Positions 40,901 to 49,900 of a stretch of DNA of 64,000 nucleotides are shown here, in pieces (the first letter of the stretch is position 1; each line of letters begins with the position of its first letter). A program made the translations under genes and the position numbers. Location of the stretch: positions 67,740,211 through 67,804,210 of the forward strand of contig CM034538.1 in assembly GCA_020002185.1 (NCBI GenBank). The letters run 5' to 3'. The stretch is from Paraescarpia echinospica (taxonomy: Eukaryota > Annelida > Polychaeta > Sabellida > Siboglinidae). A model generated the notes under the pieces. It had not been told where the DNA came from. It ran no database searches and worked only from the letters and a program-made list of their open reading frames with translations.

Positions 40901-43900
40901 TAATATGACTGCTGCAGGGAGAGACTGAATGTAGGAGGCCCCCAGCTGCCACCTTTATCACTGGCCACCACCAGCAGTAGACAATCACACAGGGACTTGG
41001 CACTGTACTCAGACACTTTACTGCTGCTTTATATTCGTACTAAACCACCTCAACAGTGCCACGTTGCACAGCCACGTGGCGCTGAAAGGCAGGGTTCCAT
41101 GCAGTCAAGACGCACTCTGCTGATAAGTTGTCCCACACACAATAATGTGCTCTAAATGTCAGCAGTAGTCACACAGGTATGTGATGTACTGTGTGTCAAT
41201 GATACAGACAATGGAGCTTGATTCCTCTGCCACGTGTGTGTTGTTATATCTAGGGGTCATGTCAAACTAGTATTAAGACAGAAAACAATGTCCCCAAAAA
41301 TCACCTACAGTCCTACACATATTCACACATGCATACATAACACTAATGGAGTTGGATAATGATGCATAATGGGATTCTAATCAATCATATATCAACTGTC
41401 CTAAACACATGCTTTTATTTGTATGGCAGAGTGAGACAACAATGAAATGGCAACTTCAGCGTCTTCAGAGATGATTCCCATAAGAGCAACTTTATTAATC
41501 TGAACAGGAGAGAACTACACCAAATCAACATTATTAAATGTAATCATCCATTGCTGAGTAACATCAATTGCCCTCTAGCCCCCCTCCCCATCCAACTCCC
41601 TCACCAAAGGAATATCATCAGTTCAGCCAGATTACGTTATCCCCCAGCTTCATGGACTCTATCCTAATTGCAGTACACAGGGTTCACTCACAAACAGATC
41701 CAATCACAAGCAGAGCTACATCAATCAACACAACCTTCAAGACTGGTCATTTCTGCCAAGGTCCAGCAGGAAACTGACCAGCACAGATAACAGGTCGTTG
41801 CTTCTTACACAGCATTCTACTTGCATAGTCTATTCAGCATCCTTCTAAAACTTGTTGTCAGTCCATCTAGCATCCTTCTAAAACTTGTTGTCAGTCCATC
41901 CAGCATCCTTCTAAAACTTGTTGTCAGTCCATCCAGCATCCTTCTAAAACTTATTGTCAGTCCATTCAGCATCCTTCTAAAACTTGTTGTCAGTCCATCC
42001 AGCATCCTTCTAAAACTTGTTGTCAGTCCATTCAGCATCCTTCTAAAACTTGTTGTCAGTCCATCCAGCATCCTTCTAAAACTTGCTGTCAGTCCATCTA
42101 GCATCCTTCTAAAACTTGCTGTCAGTCCATCTAGCATCCTTCTAAAACTTGCTCTCTGTCCATCTAGCATCCTTCTAAAACTTGCTGCCAGTCCATCCAG
42201 CATCCTTCTAAAACTTGCTGTCAGTTTAGACTGGAAGGTAAATCTGGGTAGTACATAAATAGAACTTTACGGGCATTGTGTGAAATGGCAACATTTCTAT
42301 GTTACGTTGCTACCAAAGCCATCCTTGCTCTGTAAGTAAATTATTACATATGCATTATATGCAAATTGATGTCTCATTCAAGTAACCAAAAATTCAAGGT
42401 TTTATATTTGTCAGAAGTGTAAATTTCACTCCAACTTGAAAACTGCCTACAACTTCTTAAAGACATGCAACAGCACATGGGATTGTCAAAGTGGCCATAT
42501 AGGTAGGACTGGTGACACACTACACTTGACAGACGACATGAGTGATAATGTCATGGTTGATGTCAACACCTAAACACGGCTGCTGTTATGTCATGTCCTA
42601 ACATCCACAGACACACAGTCTGTCAACTGAGCTACAACAACCTACCTTTCTACATTTACAACATTTGCTCCATACATCTAACTTACCAGTAAGTGGATTC
42701 TAACTTACCAGTAAATCAGGTCTAATTGTGTACATTAATTTCTAACTGAAACGAATATCAGACATGCAACTATGCAACTATAGGAGATCTATAACTTTTA
42801 TTAGATAGCACAACTTTCAATTATATTTACACTTATCAACAGTCTAGCATGACACTACTTCAAACTTCTCATCAAATGTTATTTATTGAGAACATGATCT
42901 ACTTAAGCTACTTCAAACTGAAGGTGTGCACACCTCTTTCATACACCAGCTTCATCTAGAAATATCAACATGCAAAACTCATTTCCTTCAAAATGTCATG
43001 GGATTACAGTCAGCCAAACAAAGCAGTGTTATGTGAGAACTTCAAACAGTTCAAATCAATCACTGCCATAGCTAAGGTAAAGAAGTACTTCATGAAAGTG
43101 CTGTAACGCAGACAGCCAATGAACCACTGCCGTGGTTGCTGTGTTGGCTCTACACTTCATTATCAGGTTAATACACTACAGCACTAGTGCCCTCAAGTGA
43201 CTATCAAATATCATCTGTATGGGTTCACTTTGGAAGAAGCCAAACAACAATATCATTATTTATTGATGTTTCTGTACACGAACTGTGGAAACATTGTGAC
43301 AAGAAACCGAAGCTCAGTTTTGTAGATAGTTTCAATCTGAGACAAAGTAATTATTAAGTGCAAGAATATAACTGCCTATGTGTGTTTAAGGAGAACTTGT
43401 TTACCAACTGAGGACTCACAAAACACTATTCCTAACACATACAGGTTTATTAATAATATGTACAGCCCTTAATGAGTCATTTTGATCAAGAATGCCTGAT
43501 TGTCAACCTTAGAATTTGTTATGGTTATCTGTCAAACAAAACAGGTTCGTTTGCAGTAATGAAATACAGCATTTGTACCAGGAAACAGTGAACTATAACC
43601 AACAGACTGTAACCCATGTAGACATTCACCCATGGTTTGACATATAGCACAAGTTTGGTATACTAAGCATTTGTATTCATTATAAAGTACAGCAGTGTTC
43701 TACTGTAAACTGCTGTTTACTACTGCGCAACCGTGATGTGATGCACACATCGCTTTCACAGCGGAGTGACACTCGATGATGTACTGCCAGTGACACTGGA
43801 CTAAATGTGTGGGTGAGTCTGCTACCATTCATTACACCCACACCTCCCCCAGCTACACAGCTGTGGCAGAGACACAGTCCACAGCTGTGGCAGAGACACA

Positions 43901-46900
43901 GTCCACAGCTGTGGCAGAGACACAGTCCACAGCTGTGCACTCATGGCTCATCCTTACTGGCTAGTACATCACTTGCATCTTCATTCACAATCTCATTCAC
44001 TCATATTATTCTGGACTTGATTTTCAGATATAATCCCACAGGTAGTAAGTTACAGTCCAAGTTCACCGGGCACTTAGGGTTTCCTCAAAAAGATATGGAC
44101 AATGTGGGGTGAATAACATTACAATGTGGGGTGAACAACATTGCAATGGGGGGTGAACAACATTGCCCAAGTTTTTAAATGACAGGAGATGGACTCAAAA
44201 GTCTCGATCAACAGTCGTCTTTGAAAGTTCTTCTAGATGACTGTGTTCAACACTAAACATACATGGACACCTCTAGACTGTTACATGAGACTGTGCACTC
44301 CGCACTAATGTTAAGTCAACACAAAAAGTAGTTGTTTATAAATGCATATAAGTACGCATCTAATCTTGGGATTAGGATAAACTACAACATCTAATCTTGG
44401 GACTAGGATAATCACTCCGTAATCCAGTCCAGCTTTGTAAACCCCAAAGTTACCTCTGGCATATGGATCAACTTTAGTGTGATATCACTTTGAAGTGATA
44501 TTTATTTGCAAAGTGGGGTATTTTGGTCCACATGCAACATACAGAGGAGACAGTAAACACCTGCAGTTACAGAGGCAGTGCTATTGGAGCCGTATCTCTC
44601 TTCTACTCTCACTATTCGCGACATCTGGGGTTGTTGGCATGGCTGGTAATTTTCTTTCTCCATGTTGCCCTGTCCATCACCACATCTGCACTCAGACCCA
44701 CGATTTCCATGTCTCTTCTGCATGTGTCTTTCCATCTGGTCTTCGGTCGTCCTCTCCTTCTTCTTCCTGGTATCTCTGCATTTAGCACTCTTCTCACTAG
44801 TGCTCCTCTTCTCTTCTCATCACATGCCCGTACCATTTCAGTCGTTTCTCTCTTATCTTTTTGGATGCTTGTGCCCCGTTCAGCATTGCTGGCTTGACTA
44901 CTGTTTTATAGATCTTCCCCTTCAACTTCACTGGCATCCTCCCGTTGCACAACATTCTACTGCATTTCTTCCAATTTCCCCAAGCTACATTCACTCTCTG
45001 TTTGATCTCTGTTTCCATGCCTCCTTTCTCTTCCACGACTAACCCTATATTTCAAGTGTGTCACTTTTTCTGCCTCGTCTCCCAGTATCTTTACAGTTGG
45101 TCTGTCTTTCTCATCATTCTGTTCGAACCTGAAGTCCAGGAATTGGGTTTTCTGTCAACCAACCTTCATTCCTCTCTCTTCCAATGCCTTCCTCCACGTC
45201 TCCAGGTACTCTATGACTCTCTCCCATATCTTAAAGGTGTGCGTCAGGAGTTTGATCCCTCGGTAGTTCTTACACTTCTGAATGTCACCTTTTCCCTTGA
45301 AGATTGGAACCAGCATGCTCAGTCGCCAAGCCGATGGCATGTGTTCTGAAGTCATGACACAGTTGAATAGTCTGCATAGTAACTTTACACCAAAGTTGCC
45401 CATACATTTCCAAGCTTCAGCTGATATTTCATCTGCTCCTACAGTCTTCCCATTTTTCATCCCTCTGAGTGCTTTCTCTGTTCGTCACTGATACTCCTTA
45501 CCATTCCTTGATCCACATCCCTCTGCTCGATTTCTACTCTTGGGTTTTCTTCGTTCATCAGCCAGTTAAAGTATTGGCCCCATCTCTCTTTGATGTCATC
45601 GTCTTTCATCAATAATTCTCCTGTTGCATTTGTACGTATCTGGCCTATGTCCTTTCCTGTACGGTCCCTAGCTGCTGCTATTCTATAGGTGTCCTTCTGA
45701 CCATCATTAGTTTCTAGGTTGTCGTACAATCTCTCTCTGCTGCTTCTTCTCTCACTCTTGCCACCACCTTCTTAGCCGTCGCTTTCGCTCTCGTGTACTC
45801 TGCTCTGTCTATCACTGCTCCTGTTCATTTCCATTTCTTCAGTCTGTCTTGCATTCTCAGTGTCAACATTCCACCACCAGCTTTCTATTCCGGGTTTCAA
45901 ATTCCCCATTGACCTCCCACATACTTCCTCCCCACACTTCCTGATCTACTCCACAGTTTCTTCCCACCATTCTTCCACGTTCTCCATTGTTACGTCATCT
46001 TTATCTGATAGTCTCTCCATATATTTATTCTGAAGTTCTCCCTCACTACTTCCTCTTTTAGCTTCCACCATCTGATCTGTTTCCTTCCCACTGTTCTCCT
46101 GTTTTGTTTTCCTCACCTCCAGTTCAGAAACTAGTACCCTGTGTTGTGTGGTGATGGCCTCTGTATTTTTCCATCTCTCAAACATGCTTAAATTTCATGA
46201 TTTAGTTAAATACAAGACTATGATTATACTTTATAACGCAAACAACCACTCTTTAAATGGTCGTGTTCAAATATTATTTGAACCAACCACAGCTATACAC
46301 ATGCATGATACCAAACTATTCTATGTTAAAAAGACAAACACCACCCTCTACTGCTGTCACTCACCATGGAACAATTTAGCAAATAAAATGACTCAGATTC
46401 CAAGTTTGACACAATTTAAAAAAGCATTCAAGCTCCTCAAAGCAGAAGGTCTGCACCTTCTCACAGGTGCTAATGCAGATGCAGTAAAAAAGCCACTTCC
46501 ACAAGACTGACTTTTTAATCTAAAAATAACATGCCCTCTGCCAGTTTTTCAAAAGATGGGCTCCCGAGTCTAGCCTTTTTCCATGATTATCTATCACAGT
46601 TATGCTGAGTTGGTTGATATGCCCACTAAGGATATATTATTAATTACTGAATCTATTACATAACAGGACCTCATGAGATGTGATCGTGACAAAATGTTGG
46701 CCAACCCAGACCAGGACAGAGTAACTATACACTAACACTGGATGCTGGAGAACTGTGCTCTGTAACAGCACAGTTTCGCAGAATTTGCATCATCAATACC
46801 CACTATGAGATGAGACACAACAGGAGAAAATGTCAAATTGTGACTGAGCCATTAACCAGTGTGATGTTGTATATAACCATTAGAGCTAATTCATATGGGA

Positions 46901-49900
46901 CAATATTGTCATTGCAATGACACGACACCATCACATGCGACCAACTGCAGCTTCATCATCTTGTGTGTCTGTGTACTGCTTCTCTCAGCTTCAAGTTCAA
47001 TACAACTCATCCTGGTTTGAAGTAACCTACAGTGTCAAATGGCCATGACCATTTCTGATGATGTACAGAACATATCATCAGCGGAGTCATCGCAGCAACT
47101 TCATCTCGGCTTTACTTCAGGCTTTTATACTGACATCTAACACAATCTATGTGCATACTTTGTAGCCACCAGTGCCAAGCACATATTTATTTCACGTAGA
47201 CCTACTAGTTAGTACTACTACTGTAACTACAAAAGAAAATTATAGAGTGAATACATTCAAGACAAAACCACGGGCCTGTATGTATAATGTGCTGACGTGG
47301 CTGACAGGAAACCACATGCTTCACTGGCACATCTTCAAAGCCCATTTAAACACAGACAATAAAATTCCAAACAGGTCAGACAAAAAGAGCACACAACGCC
47401 TATACATGTCACCAACAACAGCGCGGTATGTGCGTTGTGCTTGGCCCCCTGGGAACAAGCAACAGTTTTGGGTTCATAATCTGTGAGTAGAATCATGTGC
47501 CACTCTGCTGTGCACCATTCACGTGGCACAATACGGCCACGTCGACATCATCCACGTCGACATCCCCCGTCCTGGCGGGTCCCACACGCTACAAAAGGCC
47601 TGCCTTGGGCCAACAGCCAACTCACACTAACTTAAAGTGACATGCTTGCCAAATGTGTTTTTCTCAGTAGACTTGGGCACCCTTCATTTCTACCCTCCAG
47701 TGAAATTTAGATTTTGTGGTCAGACTCCTGGTGGTAAATTCTAAATACTATCACTACTAGTCGTCAGTATTTGCTGGACTGCTTACTGGACTTCCAACAC
47801 TCTAGTGCTCTTTCAATGCGAAAGGTACTCTCCAGTCATAAAGATGTCACTGGAAAATTTAGTGATCATTTTAGTACAAAATTTTCAAAAGATGTGCACC
47901 TATATCACTGAAGCTGAAAAGTAGAGCTGTATTTCCTTTTAAAATTACATTTAAGATTACTATATTTTGGTTGAAAGGTCACATGTAACACTATGTAGGC
48001 ATTCTAAACACAAACTTGTGTAACCGATACTAAAGACAGGTATGTTCATCAAAACATGTGGCTCTTTGTATTACCTATTTAACTACAAGTCAGTCCTTCT
48101 CACGTAAGCCATTTAGGGTGTGTGCAGACACCACATGCATGCTCTCTATCACTGTATATATGCTCTAACAGGTTGACAGCCATTGAAGGGTTTGTTTGCC
48201 AGTTATACAGGAAGGCTGGACTGGGTGCACCAGCTGAAGCATTCGCTAACATGTCACTTGACTGCAGTGGGTACATGCAGTCAATTAATGCCACATCAAA
48301 AGAGTAAAGTTTAACATAAACAGACTATACACACACACATATATATATGCTAAGTACATGATAAATGAGCATGTCTGTGGACTGGCATTAGCACTGATGA
48401 TACAATCATGTAGGCTATCTTCATCCAGTTTCCCAAGCTCAGGATCTAGATTAAATTATATGTTTTCACACATGCAATTCTAGTAAAAAAGTTGAAAAAA
48501 CAGGTTGGCAAATAGTCATATATACAACTGTGTTGTTATTGACAGCTTCCCCTACTATAGTGTGCAATTTAGACTAAATACTGAAGTGCTGGGGCATTGA
48601 TTCTAGGTACAAACCAATATCATATTACAAAGAGTGAAGGAAAAGGCACTTTGGGAAATTGGTACCTTGTTCTCAATAGCACACCGCTGTAATTTGCATC
48701 ATTTCAACAAATTACATATATTATTTGAGCTGAAGAAACTATTTAAGATGTGTCCATATTAATAAATTTGCTGATTCTAAGCAGAACACTTTTAAATACA
48801 CAATTACAAATCAAAACTCTATACACGGAGATGGGCTGATAACAAATGTAGAGACTAAGTGTCTTAAATATATCACACATTAGAAAATAATAGGCAGTGT
48901 CTTAAATGTACAACACTAGTCCTCTTGTTTTAGACTGGACCTTACACTACTGAGAACATACCACTCCCTCCACTAAACCAATAAACTGGCCGATTGATTG
49001 CCAAGTCACTTATTTCTTCAAGTACATTCACAACTGAAGCTAGACTGTGAATCCATGCCCACATGTTAATAGCTGGTGGAATACCCCCTGGTGGAGCAGT
49101 AGATCTAATATCAAAGCAATCAACTTCGTATTAAGCTTGCTGTGTATACTGCAGTACAGGTTGACCAGGAGTGACTGCAGAACAACCACCTTTCAACAAC
49201 CACTTATTAGGCACACTATTCAACATACAGTTGTTTACTTGTCTGACAAGTGAATGAACACATGAATTAGTGATCAATGTACGATAGGTGTATCCAGTCC
49301 GTAGAACTGCTCACGGCGCTCTACCTTTCACCCCTGGTAGACCTGTTCATTTCAATACCCACTCAACTCTAATAAATACTATGACTATTTCACTGTTGAA
49401 TGCAAACTGTTATAAATACATGTACTGACTACTGGTGGTCGGAAGATATTCAGCTTTAGAATTAAAAATCAAACATCTCTAACAAGATGAATAATCACTC
49501 ACATTCAACTGGGATTCCCAGTTAATCACACAAATAATAGTTAGCATGACCAGTTATTAACAGTTTGAACTTTTGAGTAATGATTTTTTATTTATACGTC
49601 TGAAGATATGTCCATTTCTTGAAATCAGCACTTATTAAAACTACAAGTACAACAACATTTAAGTACCAAGACCCTACTCAACTTACCTGCAGTTGATGGT
49701 TCCACAGCTCGCACTTTTCTGCTCTTTGACTTGGTCTCACGCATCTGAACCGTAGCCTGGACCTGTTTGATTTCTTCCACACGGATCTCCTCTTGGATGC
49801 TCTGCACCTCAGCGACTGGACGCACTTCCTTCGATGGCGGCATGTCACGCGCAACCTTCTCCTGACGCTGACCTTCAGAGACATGGGTTTTATGCAAACC

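Noticed and set aside
41817..42258. 128- and 145-codon frames on both strands
   Set aside because: Artefact of the 33-bp tandem repeat.
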